Source: Bacteroidota bacterium (GTDB lineage: Bacteria > Bacteroidota > Bacteroidia > M30B66). From it: a DNA stretch of 64,000 nt. Positions 44,746 to 55,400 of the stretch are shown piece after piece. Each line of letters opens with the position of its first letter. The first letter of the stretch is position 1. The stretch spans positions 1 through 64,000 of the forward strand of contig JAIXYK010000007.1 in the NCBI GenBank assembly GCA_027490225.1. The letters are read 5' to 3'. The notes beneath the pieces are model-generated. The model made no database searches. It was not told the DNA's origin and worked only from the letters and a program-made list of their open reading frames with translations. The translations under genes were made by a program, and so were the position numbers.

Positions 44746-45572
44746 ACACTAACGAATACATAGCATCTGGTGTCTTAGAGTTATACGCTCTTGGTACCCT
44801 TTCTTCTGAAGAAATGAAAGAAGTAGAAGCCAATTTGCTTTTATATCCTGAGTTACAAGAGGAACTAGACCAAATATTATTGGGTTTGGAAGCTTTTGCA
44901 ACTGCGCATGCCAAAGAACCAAGTCCTGCTTTAAAAGACAAGATATTTTCTAAGTTATCTTTTGATGAAAATATCCAAAAGCAAGATGCTTTAGAAATTG
45001 AAGCCCCAATTCCAGCACCTGAAGTAAAAATTATACCTCTACAGCCTAACTATCTAGCAGCTGTGCGTTGGTTAGCAGCAGCTTGTATTGCATTGTTATT
45101 TACAAGCGGTTTTTTATTGTTTCAAAATTCAAATTATAAATCCACGATTAATGATTTGGCTTCGCAGTTAGAAACAAAAGATAAAGAATACGCAGACCTT
45201 AAAGTGAAGCTTACTTCTTCGGAATACTTATTAGCGGAAGTTCAAAAGCCAGAAACACATAAGATTTTACTCAACAGTAAAAGTGGAAAGGTAGATGAAT
45301 TGGCCGTAATATTTATGAATGTTAAAACGGAAGATGTAATGGTTTATACCAATCAATTGGCCAGTTTACCTGCAAATGAGCAATACCAATTGTGGGCAAT
45401 GGTTGATGGAAAACCAATGGATATGGGCGTTTTTGATGCAAACGATTCATTGCAAAGCGCAAAAAAATTCCCTGAATTAATGCAAGCTCAAGCATTTGCT
45501 ATTACAGTTGAACAAAAGGGTGGAAGTGCCTCCCCAACAATGGATAAAATGGTTGTTTTTGGTGCCATTTAG
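44742..45572 (+). CDS. Anti-sigma factor (RskA-like, DUF-type zinc-finger-free)
   Basis: A 276-residue membrane protein that should hold the preceding sigma factor. The N-terminal cytoplasmic helical region (GVLELYALGTLSSEEMKEVEANLLLYPELQEELDQILLGLEAFA) resembles the anti-sigma domain; one membrane helix lies at about residues 102-125 (AVRWLAAACIALLFTSGFLLFQ). The periplasmic part ends with an RskA-type region (ASLPANEQYQLWAMVDGKPMDMGVFDAND). GTG start at 44742 overlaps the sigma gene (GTGA). Membrane sensing and regulated proteolysis are inference. Confidence 0.88.
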   Translation: MNTNEYIASGVLELYALGTLSSEEMKEVEANLLLYPELQEELDQILLGLEAFATAHAKEPSPALKDKIFSKLSFDENIQKQDALEIEAPIPAPEVKIIPLQPNYLAAVRWLAAACIALLFTSGFLLFQNSNYKSTINDLASQLETKDKEYADLKVKLTSSEYLLAEVQKPETHKILLNSKSGKVDELAVIFMNVKTEDVMVYTNQLASLPANEQYQLWAMVDGKPMDMGVFDANDSLQSAKKFPELMQAQAFAITVEQKGGSASPTMDKMVVFGAI

Positions 45573-45631
45573 ATGTTTTTTGCATAGCAATACTGGAATA
45601 ATTTTATCGCTACTTTTTTGAAAATCTAGAA

Positions 45632-45703
45632 TGCCCGCGCAAACGATTGGAGCAAACCACCGTGTGGTGCGGAAAGCGTGGCCCTTTAGGGTGTGCCCAA
45701 AAC
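45632..45703 (+). repeat. GC-rich intergenic block with short hairpins
   Basis: Between the anti-sigma and M36 protease genes lies a GC-rich stretch with CACC-GTGT-GGTG (stem) and CCCT-TT-AGGG palindromes, much richer in G and C than its surroundings. It looks like the dispersed elements at 6113 and 15213, but I could not align it with them. No gene is seen. Confidence 0.4.
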
Positions 45704-45773
45704 AAATTAGTAGGTAATCGGTTTGTTAACTATATTCACACCTTGAAATCCTAGTTTCATACTATACATTAGC

Positions 45774-48700
45774 ATGCGTTTAATTTTTACCTCTCTTCTC
45801 CTATTGATTTTAGGAAATGTTTCTGCTCAAAAAAACTGGAAAACATACCAAAACAAACTTCAAGATTCTTTAGGAATCTCAAACAAAGTTCTTGAAAGCC
45901 TTATTGAATCAAGTCATTATACAGATAAAAAAGCGGGATTTGAGGTTATTTGGTTACGTGAATTTATAAACGGGACACCTGTTTTAGGTGCTGATATGCA
46001 GCTTACTATTGATAAAAATGGTAAGCTTATTAAAGTTCAACATGCTTTGATGGAGCATAACGTGTTAAACAACACCGCTAAAATTTCAGAACAAGGAGCT
46101 TTTGATGCGGTATTCGGAAATTTAAATTTACCAATTGAAATAGCTGTAAATACTAAGAAAATTGATAAAAAAGGCAGAACTAGCTTTGATTTGAAGCAAA
46201 ATCTTTTAGCGCCTGCAAGTTTGCAATTGGTGTTCAGTGTAAATAAAAGTAAGGAACTCGCATTGTGTTATGATATTTATTTAAGACCAAAACAAAGTAA
46301 AGATTATTGGAATTTTCTGGTAGATGCAGCAACTGGCGAGATTGTTAAAAAGCGAAATTTAATGTTAGAGTGCCATACTGAAAAAGCACATGCCTCTGCA
46401 GTTAAACCAATTGCATTTCCTGAAATTAAGCAGCAACAAACAGACGATGGTTTTTCGTATAATGTGTTTCCTTTTCCAATTGAAAGTCCGGTGCACGGAC
46501 CAAGAGCTATAGTTACCAATCCTTCTGATGATATTGCATCTCCATTCGGCTGGCACGATTTGGATGGAGCACCTGGTCATGAAACCACCAATACTTCTGG
46601 GAACAATGTAGATGCTTACGACGATATTGCCAACCAAGATGCTCCAGGCCAATTTGCAGATGCGGATGAAAACCTCCAGTTTAATTTTAATTATACCAAT
46701 TTAGCTGATCCTCTAGACAACTTAAATGCATCTATTACCAATCTTTTTTATTGGAACAATAGCATTCACGATTTTGCTTACAATTATGGTTTTGATGAAG
46801 AAAGTGGAAATTTCCAGTTTACAAACTACACTGGTCAAGGTGGAAATTTTGACCAGGTGCAGGCACAAGCTTTAGATGGTAGCGGAACCAATAATGCAAA
46901 TTTTGGAACTCCTCCCGATGGTTTAAATCCTCAAATGCAAATGTATTTGTGGAGCGTGAATAATGGATTGTACTTTACCGTAAATTCTCCTAGCAATGTG
47001 GCCGGAGTTTATACTTCGGCGGTGGCTGGTTTCAGCCCTCAAACATTGCCAAATCCTGTTACAGGAACTTTGGTACTTTATGATGATGGCACTGGAAACC
47101 CAACTTTAGGCTGCAATGCGCCTGTAAATGATATTTCTGGTAAAATAGTTTTGATAGACAGGGGCACTTGCAATTTTGTTACGAAGGCTCAAAATGCTTT
47201 CGATGCAGGAGCTATTGGAATTGTATTTATAAATAACCAGACTGGGGCTCCATTTAGTGCAGGCGGTACTTTAAGTATTTCAATTCCTTGTATTATGATT
47301 TCTCAATTTGATGGGCAATTGTTAAAATTAAATATTGACCAAAACATTCAAGCTACCATAAACTTAATAAATCAGGGAAGTTTTTTTGACAGTAGTTTTG
47401 ATAGTGGTGTTATTGCACACGAATATGGACATGGAATTTCTAACAGATTTACTGGAGGTCCTGATAACACAGATTGTTTAAACAATGAAGAACAAGCAGG
47501 CGAGGGCTGGAGCGATTTTATGGCATTGGTTATGACCACCACAAATGCAAATACGGGAGAACAAGGACGTGGAATTGGTAATTTCTTATTGGGAAATTCT
47601 CCTTCAGGCGAAGGAATTCGGCCTTTCCAATATTCCACAAACATGACTATTAATCCTGTTACTTACGATTATGTGCAACAACTTAGTATTCCTCATGGAG
47701 TTGGTTATGTTTGGTGCAGTATGATCTGGGATTTGTACTGGAAATTAGTAGAGGTTTATGGTTTCGACAATGATTTAGTTACAGGAAACGGAGGCAACAA
47801 CAAAGCAATAAAATTGGTTTTTGATGGAATGCGTTTACAAACTTGTACACCAGGTTTTATAGATGCTAGAGATGCTATATTATTAGCCGATGAACTTAAC
47901 TTTGACGGACAAAATAAGTGCATTATCTGGGAAGTATTTGCAAGACGTGGTTTGGGCTTTTTGGCAGACCAGGGTTCTTCTTTTGACGTGTTCGATGGAA
48001 CCGAAAATTACGATGTTCCACCAGAATGCTTGGTAGCTCCTTTGGCAAATTTTACTTCCAATACTCAAAATTTATGTGAGGGACAAACAGTTACATTTGA
48101 AGATCTTTCAGGTCCTGTTGTTTTAAGCAGAAATTGGACTTTCGTTGGTGGAAATCCAGCGACTTCCAGCTTGCCAAACCCAACAGTAGCCTACACTAGC
48201 GTTGGAGTTTATCCAGTAACTTTACAAGTTCAAACCAATTTAGGTCCAGCAGAAGCAACAGAGTCTACTTTTATAAATGTTGGTCCAAGTTTTACTGTTT
48301 CAGCAACCTTTATTCAGCCTACCGCAGGCAATAACAATGGAAGAATTACCCTTGTACTTCCCGGTTCAGCACTTAACTATACTTACAACTGGTATGGTGC
48401 CGGCCCTTCAGCCGGAAACAAACTATTGAATCAGTTTGCAGGAACTTATCAGGTTAGTATTACCAGTAACGAAGGTTGCACGATTGATACTTCATTTACA
48501 CTCGAAAATGCAACTGCTTTAAACGATTTCGAAATAGCAGATTTTCAAATAAGTCCCAATCCAACATCTAATACTATAAAAGTTAGTTGGGAAAATGCAG
48601 CAAAACCAACCGATCTTCAATTGTACGATTTACAAGGAAGAGTTTTAATGACCAAAGAAATACTGAATACATCTTTTGAGATTTTAGATATGAGTAATTT

Positions 48701-48776
48701 GGCAAGTGGGGTTTACAGCTTGCAACTTTCAACCAAATCTGGAAAGCAAAGTTTCTTGGTTGTTAAAGTAGATTGA
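45774..48776 (+). CDS. Secreted M36 (fungalysin-type) metallopeptidase with PA, PKD and T9SS type A domains
   Basis: A 1000-residue exported zinc protease. After a signal peptide ending NVSAQ comes an FTP-like propeptide (residues about 25-210; FEVIWLREFINGTPVLGADMQLTIDKNGKL), then the M36 domain with LTNLFYWNNSIHDFAYNYGFDE. A PA insert (GNPTLGCNAPVNDISGKIVLIDRGTCNFVTKAQNAFDAGAIGIVFINN) precedes the zinc motif HEYGH (about residues 549-553) and GEGWSDFMAL with the third ligand Glu. A PKD domain (FTSNTQNLCEGQTVTFEDLSG to TSVGVYPVTL) and the sorting signal (FQISPNPTSNT to LASGVYSLQL) follow. It should degrade protein outside the cell after autocatalytic removal of the propeptide. Confidence 0.93.
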   Translation: MRLIFTSLLLLILGNVSAQKNWKTYQNKLQDSLGISNKVLESLIESSHYTDKKAGFEVIWLREFINGTPVLGADMQLTIDKNGKLIKVQHALMEHNVLNNTAKISEQGAFDAVFGNLNLPIEIAVNTKKIDKKGRTSFDLKQNLLAPASLQLVFSVNKSKELALCYDIYLRPKQSKDYWNFLVDAATGEIVKKRNLMLECHTEKAHASAVKPIAFPEIKQQQTDDGFSYNVFPFPIESPVHGPRAIVTNPSDDIASPFGWHDLDGAPGHETTNTSGNNVDAYDDIANQDAPGQFADADENLQFNFNYTNLADPLDNLNASITNLFYWNNSIHDFAYNYGFDEESGNFQFTNYTGQGGNFDQVQAQALDGSGTNNANFGTPPDGLNPQMQMYLWSVNNGLYFTVNSPSNVAGVYTSAVAGFSPQTLPNPVTGTLVLYDDGTGNPTLGCNAPVNDISGKIVLIDRGTCNFVTKAQNAFDAGAIGIVFINNQTGAPFSAGGTLSISIPCIMISQFDGQLLKLNIDQNIQATINLINQGSFFDSSFDSGVIAHEYGHGISNRFTGGPDNTDCLNNEEQAGEGWSDFMALVMTTTNANTGEQGRGIGNFLLGNSPSGEGIRPFQYSTNMTINPVTYDYVQQLSIPHGVGYVWCSMIWDLYWKLVEVYGFDNDLVTGNGGNNKAIKLVFDGMRLQTCTPGFIDARDAILLADELNFDGQNKCIIWEVFARRGLGFLADQGSSFDVFDGTENYDVPPECLVAPLANFTSNTQNLCEGQTVTFEDLSGPVVLSRNWTFVGGNPATSSLPNPTVAYTSVGVYPVTLQVQTNLGPAEATESTFINVGPSFTVSATFIQPTAGNNNGRITLVLPGSALNYTYNWYGAGPSAGNKLLNQFAGTYQVSITSNEGCTIDTSFTLENATALNDFEIADFQISPNPTSNTIKVSWENAAKPTDLQLYDLQGRVLMTKEILNTSFEILDMSNLASGVYSLQLSTKSGKQSFLVVKVD

Positions 48777-48871
48777 AACTAGTTTTTAGCAAAAAAGAGC
48801 GCTAAATCCGTGATTCTGGAAAGAGCTCACTTAGACAGGCCCAAAAGGCGGCAATTAAGAGTCGTCAGAAA

Positions 48872-49215
48872 AACTCCGTGTTCTTCGTGCAACAACCTCA
48901 CTTCGACAGGCTCAGTGACCGCTGTGGTCTCTGTGTCAAATAATTGAGCGAAGCGAAGCTACCAGCAAATAACTCCGTGTTCTTTGTGCAACAACCTCAC
49001 TTCGACAGGCTCAGTGACCGCTGTGGTCTCTGTGCCAAAAAATGAGCGAAGCTAAGCTGCCGGCAAATAACTCCGTGCTCTTTGTGCAACAACCTCACTT
49101 CGACAAGCTCAGTGACCGCTGTGGGCTCAGTGCCAAAAATTGAGCGAAGCGAAGCTATAAGCAAAAAACTCTGTGTTCTTCGTGCTTCAACCTCAGTGTG
49201 CTCTGTGCCACAAAA
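48872..49215. repeat. Tandem 98-99 bp repeat array, 3 full copies plus part of a fourth
   Basis: Units begin at 48872, 48971, 49069 and 49168 (AACTCCGTG/AACTCTGTG) and are nearly identical over CTTCGACARGCTCAGTGACC and GAGCGAAGCGAAGCT. The fourth is cut off near 49215. It fills the 487-bp convergent gap between the M36 protease and the gene at 49264; the flanks 48777-48871 and 49216-49263 contain no gene I can see. A related part recurs at 61275-61340. It is too long per unit and lacks spacers, so it is not CRISPR. Confidence 0.85.
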
Positions 49216-49263
49216 GGAAAGCAAACACTATAACTTCAGTGCTATTATTTAAACATCTAAAAA

Positions 49264-50148
49264 TTACAAATTAAACTTCATCCCAATTCCTTGTTGAAAT
49301 GCAGAACTTGTAAATGTCTGTAACTGAGGAATGGAAGTTACATTCACCATTGGTCTAGCTTCATAATAAATAAAAATATTTTCCCACTTTCTTCCTCTTT
49401 TTCCAATTCGAAAGTTTATACCTACAGGCGCGTAAACAGAGAATGATGTATTGGTTTTTTGATCTACTTTTTGATAAAAACTAGAAATAGAACCAGATTT
49501 ACCAACATTAGATTCGAATACTTCTCCACCTATTCCGCCTGTTTTGTTATATCGTAATCCAATTTCCGAAGAGGTAGAAACCCCTGCATTCGCCCCAACT
49601 CCATAGAAAAAAGACCAGCGTTTTTCAGGACGAATGTTAAAAATAAGCGAAACATCAAATCTTAACTGTCTCGATTGATATGATATATCTACATATTCAT
49701 TTATAAATGAATCGAGCGGAAATTCCTCACCTGTTAAAACTGAAACAAGTGTGTCGTATGGTTTTGTTGATTTATTGAAAAAACTGTTATTAAGGTTTAT
49801 CCCCGAATTGGCTTGCAACCCAATTCTCAGAACAGGATTTGTTTTATATTCTGTTTTTTCCTTATTCCTGAATTTAATTCCAATTAAACCCGTAAAAGTT
49901 GGGTTTGCAGAAATATAGGTGCTATAGCCGTTATTAAAACTTGAATAATCATTGTTAAGTAACAAAGTTGGTGGATTTAGCTTTTTAAAATCTGCTAGAT
50001 TAATTGTTTTGTCTTCTTGAATCATAAATCCCGGTTGAACATACAGTTCCTGAATACTCATGCGCCTTATCTTTTTAGGCTTTATCTCTTGAGCCACTCC
50101 AATCAAACAAAAAAGCAACAATGAAAAAAGAAGAAAATTTACTTTCAT
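49264..50148 (-). CDS. Predicted outer-membrane beta-barrel protein
   Basis: A 294-residue exported protein with a signal peptide ending LIGVAQ. The rest has alternating hydrophobic and polar residues in strands (GLIGIKFRNKE, NPVLRIGLQANSGINL, RQLRFDVSLIFNIRPEKRWSFFYGVGANAGVSTSSEIGLRYN) and ends with GIGMKFNL, whose final strand suits an outer-membrane barrel. No family motif is seen. It is on minus, with its stop facing the repeat array and its start 216 bp from the fasciclin gene. Function unknown. Confidence 0.75.
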   Translation of the reverse strand: MKVNFLLFSLLLFCLIGVAQEIKPKKIRRMSIQELYVQPGFMIQEDKTINLADFKKLNPPTLLLNNDYSSFNNGYSTYISANPTFTGLIGIKFRNKEKTEYKTNPVLRIGLQANSGINLNNSFFNKSTKPYDTLVSVLTGEEFPLDSFINEYVDISYQSRQLRFDVSLIFNIRPEKRWSFFYGVGANAGVSTSSEIGLRYNKTGGIGGEVFESNVGKSGSISSFYQKVDQKTNTSFSVYAPVGINFRIGKRGRKWENIFIYYEARPMVNVTSIPQLQTFTSSAFQQGIGMKFNL

Positions 50149-50363
50149 GGTTTTTTAATTTAGGTTTTAAGGACAGTTTGTAACGATTTTACAAAATTGT
50201 TATTGCCAAAATTTGAACACTTTAAGTATTTTAGAACAGGAATACTATTTTATCATTCACATTATCAATAAAATATAAATAAATGTTACAATGTAAAAAT
50301 CCAAGATACTGAAGTTCCTCGTAACTGTTTTCAAATCAAAAAAAATCTAAAACAAATCAAATT

Positions 50364-50921
50364 ATGAAAACAACAATCAAATCTTTAGCAGTAGTATTTA
50401 TGCTTGCTTTTGCAGGAAATTCTCAAGCTCAAACTACAGTTATAGTTGGAGGAAACACCATGTACCCGACCAAAAATATTGTAGAAAATGCGGTTAATTC
50501 AAAAGACCATACCACATTAGTGGCAGCAGTAAAAGCAGCAGGTTTAGTCGATGCCCTACAACAAAAAGGTCCATTAACTGTATTTGCTCCAACCAACGAT
50601 GCCTTCGAAAATCTTCCAGCTGGAACAGTTGATGGCTTATTGAAACCAGAAAGCAAAGCTAGTTTAACAAAAGTTTTAACTTACCATGTGGTGGCAGGTA
50701 AATATGATTCAAAAACCCTATCAGAAAAAATCAAAGCCGGAAAAGGAAGCGTAGTGCTTACAACACTTGCAGGAGGTAAATTAACAGTAATGATGAATGG
50801 CGAGCACAATTTCATCATCAAAGACGAAAGCGGAAACACCGCCAACATTACCATTTCAGATGTAAATCAATCTAATGGAGTTATCAATGTAATAGATGCA
50901 GTGCTATTACCGAAAATGTAA
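50364..50921 (+). CDS. Secreted fasciclin (FAS1) domain protein
   Basis: A 185-residue protein with a signal peptide ending NSQAQ. One FAS1 domain (residues about 45-183) has the characteristic LVAAVKAAGLVDALQQKGPLTVFAPTNDAFENLP and LTKVLTYHVVAGKYDSKTL and the C-terminal GVINVIDAVLLP. FAS1 proteins mediate adhesion or cell-cell and matrix contacts; a role here is inferred. The protein is likely periplasmic or released. Transcription ends at a clear terminator 33 bp after the stop. Confidence 0.92.
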   Translation: MKTTIKSLAVVFMLAFAGNSQAQTTVIVGGNTMYPTKNIVENAVNSKDHTTLVAAVKAAGLVDALQQKGPLTVFAPTNDAFENLPAGTVDGLLKPESKASLTKVLTYHVVAGKYDSKTLSEKIKAGKGSVVLTTLAGGKLTVMMNGEHNFIIKDESGNTANITISDVNQSNGVINVIDAVLLPKM

Positions 50922-50953
50922 ATTCAACTATTCATTCATACTACCAATTGATG

Positions 50954-50987
50954 AAAATGCCTCCAAGTTTTGGGGGCATTTTTATTT
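50954..50987 (+). terminator. Terminator after the fasciclin gene
   Basis: AAAATGCCTCCAA and TTGGGGGCATTTT can pair with one T-G pair around a short loop, followed by a T-rich run. It lies about 33 bp past the stop at 50921. Confidence 0.75.
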
Positions 50988-51058
50988 GGGGCTTCCCCCA
51001 GCGGCTTTTAAACTTTTTATGAAACATAAGCAGTAAGATTCGCCGCTGCGGTCAGGCC

Positions 51059-51101
51059 TTCGCCCATACTGCCCTCCTAAAGTCAGGCGGTATTTGGCTC
51101 A
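51059..51101 (-). repeat. Dispersed hairpin repeat, family 2, copy D (inverted relative to copy C)
   Basis: The minus-strand reading GAGCCAAATACCGCC, spacer, GGAGGGCAGTATGGGCG matches 15213-15254 with two small length differences. It lies in the convergent gap between the fasciclin and TolC-like genes, so both C and D mark convergent ends. Confidence 0.65.
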
Positions 51102-51142
51102 GTCCTTAAGCCAGGCGCGTTTCATAATTCTCCGCATTATTC

Positions 51143-52465
51143 TCAAAAATCTGCTTTCCCCGCCAATCTCTTCAATTCAATCTCAGCCACTTTCCCCAAA
51201 TACAAATGGTTAAATAAATTGTAGGCCGCCACTTCATAACTTCTTTGCGTTTCAGTAAAATCTGAAAGGGTAATTTGGTTGGCATTCAAGCGTTTTAAAT
51301 TCCCATCTAGCAACTGTTGAGAAAGTTCATAGTTTCTTTGTTGCTTCTTGGTTTGCACCACTTCATTTTTATAAGCAGAAAATAGTTTTGCCAAAGTTGC
51401 TTCTTGATTGGTTTTTAACTGAAGCTCATTAATCGCTGAAATTTGCATTTGTTGCTGAGCAATTTTAACATTTCGTTGCAAGGTGTTTCCTGCATAAATA
51501 GGAATGTTCAATCCAATAACTGCCGATGGACCAAGTGATTGGCTCAATAAACTAAAACCCGCTTGGTTCTGATTTCTATTAAATGTGTAATTGGCCGAAA
51601 AACCTAAGGTTGGCATCCGCAATGCCTCAATTTGCTTGGCCTGATAACCAGCAGCTTTCGTTAATTCGCTCGCAATCTCAACATCAGGATTTTTTAAAAT
51701 GGCACTTTCCATTTGCGCAAAAGTTAGTGTGCTATCCACTTCAATTTTTCCATCCAAAACAATTGCATCGTTTTGAGGAATTTGTAAAAGACGTTTTAAT
51801 TCAATTTCTGCTTGTTCAATTATTAGTTGCTGGTCGGCCAATAATAATTCGTTGGTATTGAGTTCTACTTCTGCCTGGTAAACATCTAATGCAGGCACTA
51901 ATCCAACTTTTTCTCTAAGTTGTACTACTTTCAACTTTTCTCTGCTTACTTCAACTGTTTTTTCCAAAGCCACCTTCAAAGCCTTTTTCCTCATTACATC
52001 ATAAAATCCCAAAGCAATATTTGCAGCTGCATCAATTTGTGCTTTGGTAAGTGTTAAAGTTGCCAATTGCTCTGCCGACTGCAGGCCTAATTTTGTGTTC
52101 TTTATTCTTCCACCATTATAAAAAGTCATATTCAAATTGGCATTCGCATTAAATGTTTGGCTCAATGCATTTTTTCTGTCTATTACAATTCCATTCAACA
52201 ATTCTTGTCTCAACGAATTCATTTGACCATTCTGCGAAATTCCTCCGCTTATAGTTGGCAATGCTCCGGCAAAACCAAGTGAATTTCTAAGCTTAGCATT
52301 TTCCAACAAAATCTTGTTTTGCTGCAAACCATATTCTACACCTAACCCTTTGTTAATTGCATCTTTCAGCGTTAGTTTTGTTTGTGCAGTTGTTGATAGC
52401 TGCATTAATTGAATACTAATCCATAAACTGATACATATATATGTATACCTATTTTTAATTTTCAT
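51143..52465 (-). CDS. TolC-family outer membrane efflux protein
   Basis: An approximately 440-residue outer-membrane channel component. After a signal peptide (STTAQ end), the mature part is helical with two related halves (LTLKDAINKGLGVEYGLQQNKILLENAKL, then QAEVELNTNELLLADQQLIIEQAEIELKRLLQIPQ, and NVKIAQQQMQISAINELQLKTNQEATLAKLFSAYKNEV), the TolC fold. It pairs with the RND permease and adaptor upstream. The longest frame starts at 52510 and overlaps the permease stop by 17 nt; I prefer M at 52465 because it begins a typical signal peptide. The substrate is unknown. Confidence 0.88.
   Translation of the reverse strand: MKIKNRYTYICISLWISIQLMQLSTTAQTKLTLKDAINKGLGVEYGLQQNKILLENAKLRNSLGFAGALPTISGGISQNGQMNSLRQELLNGIVIDRKNALSQTFNANANLNMTFYNGGRIKNTKLGLQSAEQLATLTLTKAQIDAAANIALGFYDVMRKKALKVALEKTVEVSREKLKVVQLREKVGLVPALDVYQAEVELNTNELLLADQQLIIEQAEIELKRLLQIPQNDAIVLDGKIEVDSTLTFAQMESAILKNPDVEIASELTKAAGYQAKQIEALRMPTLGFSANYTFNRNQNQAGFSLLSQSLGPSAVIGLNIPIYAGNTLQRNVKIAQQQMQISAINELQLKTNQEATLAKLFSAYKNEVVQTKKQQRNYELSQQLLDGNLKRLNANQITLSDFTETQRSYEVAAYNLFNHLYLGKVAEIELKRLAGKADF
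52431..52446. promoter_or_regulatory. 16-nt palindrome inside the TolC signal-peptide codons
   Basis: ATACATATATATGTAT is self-complementary and identical to the sequence at 56612-56627 at the head of the same operon. It is within codons 7-12 of the TolC gene. It may be chance in AT-rich DNA. Confidence 0.3.
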
Positions 52466-52493
52466 CAATTCAAAACGGTTTCCATTCATTGTT

Positions 52494-55400
52494 TTATTCC
52501 TCTTCATCATTCTTTACTTTTTTACGCATCAACAAATAAGAGAAAATTGCTGGTATAACGAGAAGCGTTAACAATAGCGAGAATAATATTCCTCCCACAA
52601 TTACAATTCCCAACGGCATTCTGCTGGTAGAAGCGGCGCCCAAACTCAAGGCAATGGGTAAAGCACCTAAAGCTGTAGCCAAACTGGTCATTAAAATTGG
52701 ACGCAACCTTTGTGAAGAAGCCTCAAGAATTGCTTCCGTTGCTGACATTCCTGTTTTGAAAAGCTTATTCGAAAATTCAACTATCAAAATTCCGTTTTTG
52801 GTTACCAATCCTATGAGTAAAATCATTCCTATTTGAGAAAAAATATTTAATGTTTGTCCAAAAATCCACAAACTCAGCACCGCACCCGCCAAAGCCAATG
52901 GTACCGTGAGCATAATTACCAATGGATCTAAGAAACTTTCAAACTGTGCCGACAATACCAAATAAATGAGCAACAAAGCCAATAAAAATGCAAAAGTTGT
53001 ATTGCTCGAACTTTCAGCAAAATCCCGGGAAGGTCCGCTGAGCGAAGTTTGAAAACTGGCATCTAACATTTTTTTCGCAATGTTCTGCATGGCAATTACA
53101 CCTTCGCCCACCGTTTTGCCTTCTGCCAGAGAAGCTGAAATGGTGGCCGATTTATACCTGTTAAAATGATAAAGGGTAGGCGGGTTGCTGTTTTCAGAAA
53201 TCTGCAACACCGAACTTAATGGAATCAATTCTCCTTTAGAATTCCGAACAGACAATTTTAATAAGTCGCTTGGCTCATCTCTGTCACCAACATCTACTTG
53301 CCCTAATACTTGATATTGCAAGCCATTCATCGTAAAATAACTAATTCTTCTTCCGCTAAAAGCACCTTGAATCACATCTGCAACATCAGAAATATAAATT
53401 CCCAAATCGCGCGCTTTTAATCTATCTATTGTTATTTCTAATTCTGGTTTGTTAAATTTTAAGTTCACATCCACATTCCCAAAAGTTTTATCCTTTCTCG
53501 CTTCTTCTAAAAATTTAGGTAAAACCGATTTCAACTTCTCAAAATCCAGATTTTGCAAGATAAATTGCACTGGCAATGCACCCCTTGAAGCCAATCCAAC
53601 AGAAATAGTCTGTTCCTCTATGGCAAATATTCTCCCCTCATTAAATCTTCCGATTTTGGTATTCAAATCTTTAACTATTTCACTTTGTGTCCTATCTCTT
53701 TGGTTAGGCGGAACAAGCCCAATTCTTGCAAAACTGCTGTTTACACCGGAGGTAAAAAAACTTGGTACAGCATTAAACACAAAATCTCGTTCGGGAACAG
53801 AATCAATCAGAAAATCAACCACTTTAGTTGCATACTTTTCAGTATAATCATAGCTGGAGCCTTCGGGAGTAACCATACTAAAACGTATACTACTTCTATC
53901 TTCTAAAGGAGCCAATTCGCTTTTTAAATTCCTTCCGATAAAGAAAATAATCAAAACGCAACCAACAACAATCAACCAAGCCATCCATTTTTGCATCAGA
54001 AATTTTGAAAGCAATCGTTTGTAGTTGCGCTCCATTGCTTCAAAAAATGGCTCTGTTGCCTTGTAAAAACGCGTATGGCCAGCATCTTTTCTATTCAACA
54101 ACACATTCAAAACAGGCGTAATGGTCAAGGAAACCAATGCTGAAATTAATACAGCGCCCGCCACTACAATTCCAAACTCCCTAAAAAGTGAACCTACAAA
54201 TCCTTCTAAAAACACCACTGGCAAAAACACCACAGCTAAAGTGATGGAAGTAGAAATAACCGCAAAGAAAATTTCTTTACTTCCTTCTAAAGCAGCCTTT
54301 CTAATGGGCATTCCGCCTTCTAACTTTCTAAAAATATTTTCAGTTACCACAATTCCATCATCTACCACAAGACCTGTTGCCAATACAATTCCCAATAAAG
54401 TCAGCACATTCACCGAAAAATCGGCCATATACATAATAAAGAATGTAGCCACCAAAGAAATAGGAATGTCAATCAATGGCCGCACAGCTATGGACCAACT
54501 CCTGAAAAAGAGATAAATCACCAACACCACTAAAATCAGAGCAATCAGCAATGTTTCTTTTACTTCATCTATCGCTTGTAAAACATTTTTGGTGCTATCA
54601 ATCAATACTTTTAATTGAATATCGCTTTTCTCCGATGCTTTTACCTGCTCTAATCTTTTATAAAATTCTTTTGCAATGCGCACATAATTGGCGCCTGGTT
54701 GCGGGATAATTGCCAAACCAACTCCATTTACTCCATTTAAATGCCAGCTAAATTCTTCGTTCTCTGGACCAATTTCAACTTTCGCAACATCGCTTAATCG
54801 AACCACTCCACTTGCATCTTCGCGTAAAATTAAATCTTGAAATTCTTTCTCAGTAGTCAATTTACCTAACGTTCTAATGGTTAATTCTGTTTTTAAACCA
54901 TACACCTTTCCCGATGGAATTTCCACATTCTCCCGATTCAAGGCATTTTTTATGTCAGAAAATGTTATTCCATAAGCATTCAAAGCTTCTGGTTTAGCAT
55001 TGATGCGCATTGAATAGCGCTTTTGTCCAAAAATATTTACAGCACTAACTTCTGGTATGGTTTGAAATCTTTGCAACAAAACATTTTCTGCATAATCACT
55101 CAATTCTAACAAACCTTTGGTTTCACTTTGCACAGCCATCATTAAAATAAAATCGCTATTGGCATCTGCTTTACTCACCACAGGCGGAGCATCAATGTCT
55201 TGTGGTAAATTTCTCAAAGCCTGACTTACCTTATCGCGCACATCATTGGTGGCAGCTTCCAGATCTTCAGTTAAATTAAACTCCACAGAAATATTACTCG
55301 AACCAATACTGCTTGAAGATGAAATACTTCTAATTCCAGGTATACCATTAATGGCTTTTTCTAATGGCTCTGTAATTTGACTTTCCACCACTTCTGCATT

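Noticed and set aside
48872-49215. CRISPR array
   Set aside because: Units of 99 bp match over most of their length and there is no spacer variation.
48997-49224. A 75-codon minus-strand open frame in the tandem-repeat array
   Set aside because: It is made by the 99-bp unit, whose length is a multiple of three, and its translation is low-complexity and repeat-derived.
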